Of a stretch of 15,150 bases of DNA, positions 7,961 to 14,811 are shown one piece after another (position 1 is the first letter of the stretch; each line of letters starts with the position of its first letter). This DNA comes from Methylorubrum extorquens. Lineage in GTDB: Bacteria > Pseudomonadota > Alphaproteobacteria > Rhizobiales > Beijerinckiaceae. The stretch is taken from assembly GCA_019695455.1 (NCBI GenBank), contig JAEUAC010000083.1, positions 1-15,150 of the forward strand, read 5' to 3'. Under the pieces are notes generated by a model. That model was not told the DNA's origin and searched no databases. It saw only the letters and a program-made list of their open reading frames with translations. Both the position numbers and the translations under genes were made by a program.

Positions 7961-7989
7961 TTGCGGCCCCGTTCGGCCGCACCGATAAT
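7961..7989 (+). promoter_or_regulatory. Sigma70-like promoter of the J-domain gene
   Basis: TTGCGG (7961-7966) and GATAAT (7984-7989) are separated by 17 bp. GATAAT matches the -10 consensus at 5 of 6 positions; the -35 element is weak. Transcription would begin near 7996, only about 3 nt before the ATG at 7999. CCGATAATCGG (7982-7992) is also an 11-bp inverted repeat over the -10 box and could be an operator. Confidence 0.5.
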
Positions 7990-7998
7990 CGGTTCGTC

Positions 7999-8613
7999 AT
8001 GGGTCTCAACTCGCCACTCTTCGACCGCGTCCGCATCAAGCCGAAATGCGACGAGTCGCGCCGGGAGGACGTCCCCGGCTGCGAGCGGGCGGGCTGCCGC
8101 GAGGCGGGCCTCCACCGCGCCCCCAAGGGTCGGGGGCGCGAAGGGCAGTTCTGGCGCTTCTGCCTCCCCCACGTGCGGGAGTACAACGCCTCCTACAACT
8201 ACTTCACGGGCATGTCGGACGACGACGTCCAGGCCTTCCAGAAGGAGGCGGTGGTCGGGCACCGTCCCACCTGGACCATGGGCGCCGGCCAGGGACGGCG
8301 GAAGCGCGACGGCGCGCCGAATTCCGAGGAGTTCGACTACATCGATCCCTTCGGCGTGATGGGGTCGGGGGGCGTCGAGCGGACCCGCAAGGCGCCCGAG
8401 CCCCCGAAGCCGCGGCGGCCGGCGCCGGTCCTGCGGGCGCTCGAGACCTTCGGCCTGGACGAGAACGCCGGCACGACCGAGATCAAGGCGCAGTACAAGG
8501 TCCTCGTGAAGCGCTTCCACCCCGACGCCCATGGCGGCGACCGCTCCTACGAGGAGCGGCTGCGCGACATCATCCGGGCGCACGACACCCTGAAGGCGGC
8601 CGGCCTCTGCTGA
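7999..8613 (+). CDS. J-domain (DnaJ-like) protein with N-terminal Cys/His cluster
   Basis: This is a 204-residue co-chaperone-type protein. The C-terminal part (about 146-200) is a J domain with the HPD motif at 174-176 (KRFHPDAHGGD) needed to stimulate DnaK ATPase. The helices before and after it, ALETFGLDENAG and ERLRDIIRAHDTLKAAG, fit the fold. The N-terminal half has a conserved-looking Cys/His set, C28-x4-C33 and C55-x2-H58 (FWRFCLPHVREYN), that could bind one zinc. There is no G/F region or classical DnaJ zinc-finger domain, so it is a specialised J protein and not DnaJ itself. The ATG has no Shine-Dalgarno sequence and lies just downstream of a good -10 box. It sits 166 nt before cobS, and this neighbourhood is common in Rhizobiales (recalled, not checked). 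Confidence 0.88.
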   Translation: MGLNSPLFDRVRIKPKCDESRREDVPGCERAGCREAGLHRAPKGRGREGQFWRFCLPHVREYNASYNYFTGMSDDDVQAFQKEAVVGHRPTWTMGAGQGRRKRDGAPNSEEFDYIDPFGVMGSGGVERTRKAPEPPKPRRPAPVLRALETFGLDENAGTTEIKAQYKVLVKRFHPDAHGGDRSYEERLRDIIRAHDTLKAAGLC

Positions 8614-8666
8614 TCCGTCGCTCCCCGAACGGTCCCGCCGCGCACGGCTCTTTCGCCACGGTGAAA

Positions 8667-8694
8667 TTGCACGGCGCCCGGGGCCTCGCTAAGA
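8667..8694 (+). promoter_or_regulatory. Possible promoter upstream of cobS
   Basis: TTGCAC (8667-8672) and CTAAGA (8689-8694) are 16 bp apart, 85 nt before the cobS start. It is the best AT-containing pair in this GC-rich gap. CACGG occurs three times around it (8643, 8657, 8670). No cobalamin riboswitch pattern was recognised. Confidence 0.3.
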
Positions 8695-8779
8695 CGGGGC
8701 ATGCGCCCGGCCCGGCGCCGGTCTCGCCTCCGTCCGCGGCAGGCCTCCTGCTCCCGTGCCCTCCGAAAAGGTCCCTTCG

Positions 8780-9766
8780 ATGCTCGTGACCAGCGAAACC
8801 GCGCCCGGCCTGCCGGACACGACGGTCTCCGTCCGGGAAGCCTTCAAGATCGATTCGGACATGCGGGTCCCGGCCTATTCGGCCACCTCGTCGCATGTGC
8901 CGGACACCGATCCCGACTACCTGTTCGATCCGCCGACGACGCTCGCCATCCTGGCCGGGTTCTCGCGCAACCGGCGCGTGATCGTGACGGGCTACCACGG
9001 CACCGGCAAGTCGACCCATATCGAGCAGGTGGCGGCGCGCCTGAACTGGCCCTGCGTGCGCATCAACCTCGACAGCCACGTCTCGCGCATCGACCTCGTC
9101 GGCAAGGACGCCATCGTCCTGCAGGACGGCAAGCAGGTGACCGAGTTCAAGGACGGCATCCTGCCCTGGGCCTACCAGAACAACGTCGCGCTCGTGTTCG
9201 ACGAGTACGACGCCGGCCGGCCGGACGTGATGTTCGTCATCCAGCGCGTGCTGGAGGCCTCGGGCCGCCTGACGCTGCTCGACCAGAGCCGCGTGATCCG
9301 CCCCCACCCCGCCTTCCGGCTCTTCGCGACCGCCAACACGGTGGGGCTCGGCGACACGTCGGGCCTCTATCACGGCACCCAGCAGATCAACCAGGCGCAG
9401 ATGGACCGCTGGTCCATCGTGACGACGCTGAACTACCTCCCCCACGACGAGGAGGTCGAGATCGTGCTGTCGAAGGCGCACCATTACCGGAACCCGGAAG
9501 GGCGCGAGATCGTCGGCAAGATGGTGCGGGTCGCGGACCTGACGCGGAACGCCTTCATCAACGGCGACCTGTCGACCGTCATGTCCCCCCGAACGGTCAT
9601 CACCTGGGCCGAGAACGCGGAGATCTTCTCCGACGTCGGCTTCGCGTTCCGGCTGACGTTCCTGAACAAGTGCGACGAGCTCGAGCGGACGCTCGTGGCG
9701 GAGTTCTACCAGCGCTCCTTCGGCAAGGAATTGCCCGAGAGCGCCGTCAACGTGGCATTGAGCTGA
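8780..9766 (+). CDS. cobS: Cobaltochelatase subunit CobS (AAA+ ATPase)
   Basis: CobS is the AAA+ motor of the aerobic CobNST cobaltochelatase, which inserts Co2+ into hydrogenobyrinic acid a,c-diamide at the expense of ATP. The 328 residues include Walker A GYHGTGKST (71-79), Walker B VALVFDEYD (136-144), the sensor-1-like segment FATANT (182-187) and an Arg-containing MDRW (208-211). These are the usual CobS sequences, and the length is normal for the family. The ATG at 8780 is preferred over the GTG at 8756 because AAAGG (8767-8771) lies 8 nt upstream of it. The partner gene cobT lies downstream, separated by one DUF29 gene. cobN is not in the window. Confidence 0.96.
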   Translation: MLVTSETAPGLPDTTVSVREAFKIDSDMRVPAYSATSSHVPDTDPDYLFDPPTTLAILAGFSRNRRVIVTGYHGTGKSTHIEQVAARLNWPCVRINLDSHVSRIDLVGKDAIVLQDGKQVTEFKDGILPWAYQNNVALVFDEYDAGRPDVMFVIQRVLEASGRLTLLDQSRVIRPHPAFRLFATANTVGLGDTSGLYHGTQQINQAQMDRWSIVTTLNYLPHDEEVEIVLSKAHHYRNPEGREIVGKMVRVADLTRNAFINGDLSTVMSPRTVITWAENAEIFSDVGFAFRLTFLNKCDELERTLVAEFYQRSFGKELPESAVNVALS

Positions 9767-9790
9767 GAGCCCGAATCGCGCGGCCGGCGC

Positions 9791-9806
9791 GGGCGGCATG
9801 CCGCCC
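9791..9806. other. 16-bp perfect palindrome between cobS and the DUF29 gene
   Basis: GGGCGGCATGCCGCCC reads the same on both strands and lies in the 72-bp gap after cobS. As RNA it would be a 6-bp GC stem with a CATG loop. It could be a weak attenuator, an mRNA stabiliser or a dimeric protein site; nothing favours one of these. Confidence 0.4.
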
Positions 9807-9838
9807 TCCGCACCCGGTCTCGCCCCGCGGAGGTTTCC

Positions 9839-10324
9839 ATGAGCGAAGCGGCCCTCAAGGACCGGACGGGTGACGGCGACGCCGCCGGCGACCTCTACGC
9901 GCGGGACCATTACGGCTGGGTCGAGGAGCAGGTGGCGCTGCTCCGGGCGGGGCTCCTGGGCGAGGCCGACGCGCCCCGCATCGCGGCCGAGCTGGCCGAG
10001 CTCGGCCGGGGGCACGTCGCCCGCCTGCAGAACGCGCTGAAGATGCTCGTCGTCCACATGCTGACATGGGACGGACAGGCCGAATCGCGGAGCCGCACGA
10101 CGGAGGGCTCCATCCGCGAGCAGCGCCGCCGGATCGTCCGGCTCCTGTCCCGCAACCCGAGCCTGAAGTCGCGGGCGGACGCCGCGCTCGACGACGCCTA
10201 CGAGGACGCCGTCTTCTGGGCCGCGGAAGCCACCGGCCAGCCCGCCGACGAGTTTCCGCGGACCTGCCCCTACGATTGGAGCGACATCCTCGAGCGCGCC
10301 TTCGAGCTCGACCGGAAGCCCTGA
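9839..10324 (+). CDS. DUF29 family protein
   Basis: This is a 161-residue soluble helical protein of unknown function. The DUF29 pattern is clear: LYARDHYGWVEEQVALLRAG at 19-38, AELAELGRGHVARLQNALKMLVVHML (about 50-75), then SRSRTT and SIREQRRRIVRLLSRNPSLK (91-110), and a basic-acidic C-terminus. A strong GGAGG (9829-9833) lies 5 nt before the ATG. The stop TGA overlaps the cobT ATG by one base (TGATG), so it is translated in the same transcript as cobT. DUF29 genes are abundant in Methylobacterium, Acetobacteraceae and cyanobacteria. A role in cobaltochelatase assembly is only suggested by position. Confidence 0.85.
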   Translation: MSEAALKDRTGDGDAAGDLYARDHYGWVEEQVALLRAGLLGEADAPRIAAELAELGRGHVARLQNALKMLVVHMLTWDGQAESRSRTTEGSIREQRRRIVRLLSRNPSLKSRADAALDDAYEDAVFWAAEATGQPADEFPRTCPYDWSDILERAFELDRKP

Positions 10325-12228
10325 TGTCCATCTCGAACCGCAAGCCGCCGGAGCGTCGCGAGGCGCCGAACGAGCCCCTGAAGCGCGCCGTCGCCGGCTG
10401 CCTGCGGGCCATGGCGGGAGCGCCCGAGCTCGAGGTCGTCTACGCGTCCGACCGGCCGATCCTGACCTCCGACAAGGCCCGGCTGCCGGAGCCGCCGCGC
10501 AAGCTCTCGCCCGAGGACGTGGCGATCGTGCGCGGCCATGCCGACGCGATGTCGCTGCGCCTCGCCTGCCACGACCAGGCTACGCACCGCCGGCTCGCGC
10601 CCCAGGGCCAGGCGGCCCGGGCCATCTTCGACGCCGTCGAGCAGGCCCGCGTGGAGGCGATCGGCGCCCGCCGCATGGCCGGCGTCGCCTCCAACCTCTC
10701 GGCCATGATCGAGGACCGCTATCACCGGGGCGGCAAGTACGAGGAGATCACCGACCGGGCCGACGCGCCGCTCGAGGACGCGGTCGCCCTGATGGTGCGC
10801 GAGCGCCTGACCGGCCTGAAGCCGCCCGAGGCCGCGACCCGGATCGTCGACCTCTGGCGCGACCACGTGGAGGACAAGGCGGGGCGCGATCTCGACGGCC
10901 TTCTCGGCACGCTCGAGAACCAGCGCGATTTCGCCCGCTCCGTGCGCGGGCTGCTGCAATCGCTCGACATGTCGGACGAATCCGCCCTCGACCGGGAGGA
11001 CGACGACCAGGAGGACGACGGCGAGGCGGAGAGCCAGGAGCAGGGCGGCGACGGCGAGGCCGAGGACGCCCGCGAGGGCGAGCGGGCCGAGATGGACCTG
11101 CAGGACGAGGCGACGGACGAGCTCGACGAGGGCGCGACCGAATCGGCCGACGCGCCCTCGGGCGAGATGCCCGAGGATTCGGAGGACTCCGATTCGGAGG
11201 AGGCGTCCGACGCCTCCCGGCCGCCGACCGGGCGGCCGAACGAGTCGCGCGGGCCCGACTACAAGCCGTTCACGTCGAAGTTCGACGAGGAGATCGAGGC
11301 CGAGGAGCTCTGCGACGCGAACGAGCTCGCGCGGCTGCGGGCCTATCTCGACAAGCAGCTCTCGCACCTGCAGGGCGTCGTGGGCCGGCTCGCGAACCGG
11401 CTCCAGCGCCGCCTGCTCGCGCAGCAGAACCGGTCCTGGGACTTCGATCTCGAGGAGGGGGTGCTCGATCCGGCGCGCCTCGTCCGCGTCGTCATCGATC
11501 CCCAGCAGCCGCTCTCGTTCAAGCGGGAGAAGGACACGCAGTTCCGCGACACGGTGGTGAGCCTGCTGATCGACAATTCGGGCTCCATGCGGGGCCGGCC
11601 GATCACGGTGGCGGCGACCTGCGCGGACATCCTCGCCCGGACGCTGGAGCGCTGCGGCGTGAAGGTCGAGATCCTCGGCTTCACGACGCGCGCCTGGAAG
11701 GGCGGGCAGTCCCGCGAATCCTGGCTGCAGGGCGGCAAGCCGCCGAGCCCGGGCCGGCTCAACGACCTCCGGCACATCATCTACAAGTCCGCCGACGCGC
11801 CCTGGCGGCGGGCGCGCCGCAACCTCGGCCTGATGATGCGCGAGGGCCTCCTGAAGGAGAACATCGACGGCGAGGCGCTCGACTGGGCGCACAAGCGCCT
11901 CCTCGCCCGCCCCGAGCAGCGTCGCATCCTGATGGTGATCTCGGACGGGGCGCCGGTCGACGATTCGACGCTGTCGGTGAATGCCGGCAACTACCTCGAG
12001 CGGCACCTGCGCTACGTGATCGAGGAGATCGAGAACCGCTCGCCGGTCGAGCTGATCGCGATCGGCATCGGGCACGACGTGACTCGCTACTACCAACGCG
12101 CCGTCACCATCGTGGACGCCGAGGAGCTCGGCGGCGTCATGACGGAGAAGCTGGCGGAGCTCTTCGCCGAGACCGCGGGCGAGCCCGACGGGCGCCGGAC
12201 CCGCGTGCGGCCGCGCCTCGCCGCGTGA
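10324..12228 (+). CDS. cobT: Cobaltochelatase subunit CobT (VWA protein)
   Basis: CobT forms the CobST chaperone-like complex with CobS, which acts with CobN to insert cobalt in aerobic cobalamin synthesis. At 634 residues it has the usual length. Order: an N-terminal helical domain (1-215), a strongly acidic low-complexity linker (about 217-297, rich in Asp, Glu and Ser), then a metal-binding region and a C-terminal von Willebrand A domain from about 405. The domain carries the MIDAS motif DNSGSM at 417-422 and ISDGAP further on, as in the Mg-chelatase D subunit. The ATG at 10324 shares its A with the TGA of the DUF29 gene, and a longer in-frame start would lie inside that gene. Its own stop overlaps the next gene as GTGA. 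Confidence 0.95.
   Translation: MSISNRKPPERREAPNEPLKRAVAGCLRAMAGAPELEVVYASDRPILTSDKARLPEPPRKLSPEDVAIVRGHADAMSLRLACHDQATHRRLAPQGQAARAIFDAVEQARVEAIGARRMAGVASNLSAMIEDRYHRGGKYEEITDRADAPLEDAVALMVRERLTGLKPPEAATRIVDLWRDHVEDKAGRDLDGLLGTLENQRDFARSVRGLLQSLDMSDESALDREDDDQEDDGEAESQEQGGDGEAEDAREGERAEMDLQDEATDELDEGATESADAPSGEMPEDSEDSDSEEASDASRPPTGRPNESRGPDYKPFTSKFDEEIEAEELCDANELARLRAYLDKQLSHLQGVVGRLANRLQRRLLAQQNRSWDFDLEEGVLDPARLVRVVIDPQQPLSFKREKDTQFRDTVVSLLIDNSGSMRGRPITVAATCADILARTLERCGVKVEILGFTTRAWKGGQSRESWLQGGKPPSPGRLNDLRHIIYKSADAPWRRARRNLGLMMREGLLKENIDGEALDWAHKRLLARPEQRRILMVISDGAPVDDSTLSVNAGNYLERHLRYVIEEIENRSPVELIAIGIGHDVTRYYQRAVTIVDAEELGGVMTEKLAELFAETAGEPDGRRTRVRPRLAA
10972..11214 (+). repeat. Acidic low-complexity linker within cobT
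   Basis: The sequence is dominated by GAC, GAG and GAA codons and encodes an Asp/Glu/Ser/Ala-rich disordered segment between the N-terminal and VWA domains of CobT. It contains short runs such as EDSEDSDSEE. Such a linker is a usual feature of CobT, so it is noted only as a low-complexity tract. Confidence 0.6.
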
Positions 12229-13253
12229 GGATCCGGCGCCGGGCGCTGCTCGGCGCGACGCTCGGTGCGACCGCGTTCGGCGCCGCCGGATGCGGCCTGA
12301 CCTTCCGGCGGAGCGCGCCGCGGGCCGAGCGCCCGGTGACCGTTTCCGCCACGGCGCTGCCGTCCTTCCTCCGGTCCGAGCCCGAGCGCGTCCAGTTCGG
12401 CCGGCTCCGTTACCGGGGCGGCCTCTCGCTCACGTCCGAGGATGCCGGCTTCGGCGGGTTCTCCGCGCTGTGGCGCTCGGCGGACGGTCGCGACCTCGTC
12501 TCCGTCTCGGACAACGCGCAATGGCTCGCGGCCCGGGTCGTCGAGGCGGATGGGCGGGCCGCGGGACTGGCCGAGGCCCGCATGGCGCCGATCCTCGGGG
12601 AGACGGGCCAGCCGCTCGTCGACGGCCGCGCCTTCGACACCGAATCGCTCGCGATGGCCGGCGGCGAGGCCTTCGTCGGGATCGAGCGGGTGCACGAGGT
12701 GCGCCGGTTCGCCTTCGCGCGGGACGGGCTCCTCGCGCGGGGCGAGCCGATCCCGACGCCGCCGGACATGAAGCGGCTGCCGGGCAATGCCGGCCTCGAG
12801 GCGCTGGCGGTCGCGCCGCCCGGCCACGCGCTCGCGGGCAGCCTCCTCGGCATCTCCGAACAGGCGAGGCGGGCGCAGAACGCCCCGACCAAGGGCTGGG
12901 TGCTGACGGGGCCGCGTCCCTTCGGCTTCGACGTCGTGCGGACCGGCAACTACGACGTGACGGACCTCGCCTTCCTGCCGACGGGGGAGGCGCTGCTGCT
13001 CGAGCGTCGCTTCGACCTGTTCTGGGGCATCGCGTGCCGGATCCGGCAGATCGCCCCCGACGCCTTCCGGGCCGGCGCCCTGGTCGACGGCCCCACGATC
13101 TTCGAGGCCGACCGCTCCCACGAGCTCGACAACATGGAAGGGCTCGCCATCCACCGCGACGGCGCGACGGGCGCCACGATCCTGACCCTGGTCTCCGACG
13201 ACAACTTCATGCCGTTCCAGCGGACGCTGCTGCTGGAATTCGTCCTCAGCTGA
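12225..13253 (+). CDS. Exported phytase-like esterase (esterase-like activity of phytase family)
   Basis: This 342-residue protein is probably exported to the periplasm. The N-terminus MRIRRRALLGATLGATAFGA is a Tat-like or Sec signal with several arginines. It ends in AAGC, so the protein might be a lipoprotein, although the lipobox has Ala where Leu is usual. The body matches the beta-propeller-like phytase/esterase family: GLEALAVAPPG, DVTDLAFLPTGEALLLERR, DNMEGLAIH and the terminal LVSDDNFMPFQRTLLLEF. Substrate and activity are unknown; family members are annotated only by similarity. The GTG start overlaps the cobT stop by 4 nt (GTGA), so it is co-translated with cobT. The 3' end overlaps the converging epimerase gene by 8 bp. 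Confidence 0.85.
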   Translation: MRIRRRALLGATLGATAFGAAGCGLTFRRSAPRAERPVTVSATALPSFLRSEPERVQFGRLRYRGGLSLTSEDAGFGGFSALWRSADGRDLVSVSDNAQWLAARVVEADGRAAGLAEARMAPILGETGQPLVDGRAFDTESLAMAGGEAFVGIERVHEVRRFAFARDGLLARGEPIPTPPDMKRLPGNAGLEALAVAPPGHALAGSLLGISEQARRAQNAPTKGWVLTGPRPFGFDVVRTGNYDVTDLAFLPTGEALLLERRFDLFWGIACRIRQIAPDAFRAGALVDGPTIFEADRSHELDNMEGLAIHRDGATGATILTLVSDDNFMPFQRTLLLEFVLS

Positions 13254-14148
13254 CGGGTCGGTCGCGCCACCAGCGCACCGTCTCGGCGATGCCGTCCGCG
13301 AGCGCGATGCGGGGCCGGAAGCCGACCTCGTCGAACAGCCGGCCGGGCGCGGCTTCGACGACGTCCGGCTCGGACGGCGCGAGCTGGCGCGCGCCGAAGG
13401 CGATCGCCTCGCCGCCGCCGGCCACGGCAGCCACGGCCTCGATCAGGGATCGCACCGGCACGGCCGCGCCGGAGCCGATGTTGACGGGGCCGGACACCGA
13501 CGAGCCGAGCAGGGCGACGAACGCGCCCGCGACGTCGCGGACGTGCAGGAAGTCGCGGCGCTGCCGGCCATGGCTCGTCGGGAAGGGCTCCCCGGCGAGC
13601 AGCGCCCGGGCCGCATCGGCGACGAGCCGGCCGCGCTTCTCGCCGGGCCCGTAGAGGAAGAAGACGCGCCCGGTCGCGAAGGAGAGGCCCTCCGTCTCGG
13701 CGTAGCTCGCCGCGATCCGCCGGAAGCCGTCCTTCGCGGCGCCGTACAGCGTCGCCGGCCGGCAGGGCGTCGCGATCTCGTCCAGCCGGTCGCCGCCCCA
13801 GGCGTATTCGGCGCAGGTCCCGGCCGACACGGCCCGGACGCCGCCCGCGTCGCGGAAGGCACGCAGCAGGACGAGGCTCGCCGAGACCCAGTCGAGGTTG
13901 GCGGGCGAGCGCCAGTAGGCGCCCGGCTCCGCGTACCAGGCGAGGTGCAGGAGATGGCTCGCGCCGGCTGCGCCGACGACGCGCCGGACGGCGTCGGCAT
14001 CGAGGAGGTCGACCGCGTGGTGCGCCGCGACCGGCGCGTCGGGCCGGGAGCGGCCGAGGGCATGGACCTCGTGGCCGGCCTCCAGGAGGAGCGGGACGGC
14101 GGAGCGGCCGATGAAGCCCGTCGCGCCCGTGACGAGGATGCGGCTCAC
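13246..14148 (-). CDS. NAD-dependent epimerase/dehydratase (extended SDR, nucleotide-sugar type)
   Basis: This is a 300-residue extended short-chain dehydrogenase acting on a nucleotide-linked sugar. It has the NAD-binding Rossmann motif GATGFIG (8-14), the active-site serine region VSAGTCAEY (107-115), and the catalytic YGAAK (Tyr135, Lys139). FFLYGPGE and NIGSG are also family motifs. Possible activities include 4-ketoreductase, epimerase or dehydratase, as in CDP-paratose/tyvelose or dTDP-sugar routes; the sequence alone does not decide. The start GTG overlaps the TGA of the RmlC-like gene (GTGA), so the two are translated together and probably act on the same sugar. A much longer frame upstream is just the shifted reading of the RmlC-like gene. 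The stop overlaps the phytase-like gene on the other strand by 8 bp. Confidence 0.87.
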   Translation of the reverse strand: MSRILVTGATGFIGRSAVPLLLEAGHEVHALGRSRPDAPVAAHHAVDLLDADAVRRVVGAAGASHLLHLAWYAEPGAYWRSPANLDWVSASLVLLRAFRDAGGVRAVSAGTCAEYAWGGDRLDEIATPCRPATLYGAAKDGFRRIAASYAETEGLSFATGRVFFLYGPGEKRGRLVADAARALLAGEPFPTSHGRQRRDFLHVRDVAGAFVALLGSSVSGPVNIGSGAAVPVRSLIEAVAAVAGGGEAIAFGARQLAPSEPDVVEAAPGRLFDEVGFRPRIALADGIAETVRWWRDRPVS

Positions 14149-14675
14149 GCCTGGAAGTCCGGAAAGGCGAGATCGCGGGGCGAGATCACGGTGACGGGTT
14201 CGGGCCAGGCGATGTCGAAGGCCGGGTCGGTCCAGCGCAGGCCCCGCGCCGCCGAGGGCTCGAACGACACGTCGATCATGTAGAGGAGCTCGGTCGCGTC
14301 CGCGAGCGCCTGGAAGCCGTGGGCCAGCCCCGCCGGGATGTAGAGCGCCCGGTGGTTCTCGGCCGAGAGCGCGACGCCGAAGCTGCGGCGAAAGGTCGGC
14401 GAGTCGGGCCGGAGATCGACCACGACGTCGTGGACCGCCCCCGCCGTGCAGCGGACGAGCTTCGTCTCGGCATGGGGCGCCACCGCATAGTGCATGCCGC
14501 GCACGGTACCGCGCCGGGCGTTGAAGGAGACCGAGGATTGCGCGAATCGCCCGACGAGCCCCCGGCCGACGAGCGCGGCCTCGTCGTGCGTGCGCGCGAA
14601 GAAGCCGCGCTCGTCGCGATGCGGCGCGACCTCGACGATGAACGTGCCGGGGAGGGGAGTCTCGAGGATCTGCAT
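14145..14675 (-). CDS. dTDP-4-dehydrorhamnose 3,5-epimerase family protein (RmlC-like)
   Basis: This is a 176-residue cupin-fold epimerase. It has the RmlC landmarks: DERGFFART at 21-29, RGMHY with catalytic His62, TKLVRC with Lys72, GAVHDVVVDLR, LYIPAGLAHGF (111-121), ELLYMID with Tyr132, and WTDP. A Tyr that I recall near residue 138 in rhamnose-pathway enzymes (D-x-x-Y-x-P) is Phe here (VSFEP), which may alter which carbon is epimerised. No rmlA, rmlB or rmlD lies nearby, so a rhamnose role is not established; the gene symbol is left empty for that reason. It is the first gene of a two-gene minus-strand unit. There is no convincing Shine-Dalgarno sequence before the ATG. Confidence 0.88.
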   Translation of the reverse strand: MQILETPLPGTFIVEVAPHRDERGFFARTHDEAALVGRGLVGRFAQSSVSFNARRGTVRGMHYAVAPHAETKLVRCTAGAVHDVVVDLRPDSPTFRRSFGVALSAENHRALYIPAGLAHGFQALADATELLYMIDVSFEPSAARGLRWTDPAFDIAWPEPVTVISPRDLAFPDFQA

Positions 14676-14795
14676 GCCGCACCGTTAGCCGATCGGGCGC
14701 CGCCGGTCAGGTAGGGAACGAACCGCTCCCGAAGGCAACCTGTCGGAGAACGGAACGTTGGGTCGGGTCGCATGCGGAGCCAATCCGCGCGATCC

Positions 14796-14811
14796 AAGGA
14801 GACAGAGAATG
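14796..14811 (+). promoter_or_regulatory. Strong Shine-Dalgarno of the small secreted protein gene
   Basis: AAGGAG (14796-14801) is followed by a 7-nt spacer and ATG at 14809-14811. It fixes the start and argues that the short gene is truly expressed. Confidence 0.7.

Noticed and set aside
8614..8779. Cobalamin riboswitch before cobS
   Set aside because: No B12-box-like sequence or extended pairing was recognised, and the gap is too short for a full element of this class.
10270..12096. 608-codon minus-strand frame opposite cobT
   Set aside because: It is antisense to a well-recognised gene, has no recognisable motif and no ribosome binding site, and is an expected result of high GC content at third positions.
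14149..14682. N-terminal extension of the minus-strand epimerase frame
   Set aside because: This stretch codes the RmlC-like protein in another frame. The SDR fold begins exactly at the GTG at 14148 (SRILVTGATGFIG).
14715..14759. Possible EcfG-type general stress promoter (GGAAC ... CGTT) before the small secreted protein gene
   Set aside because: GGAAC at 14715 and CGTT at 14756 are 36 bp apart, twice the usual spacing, and the GGAAC at 14752 has no CGTT at the right distance.
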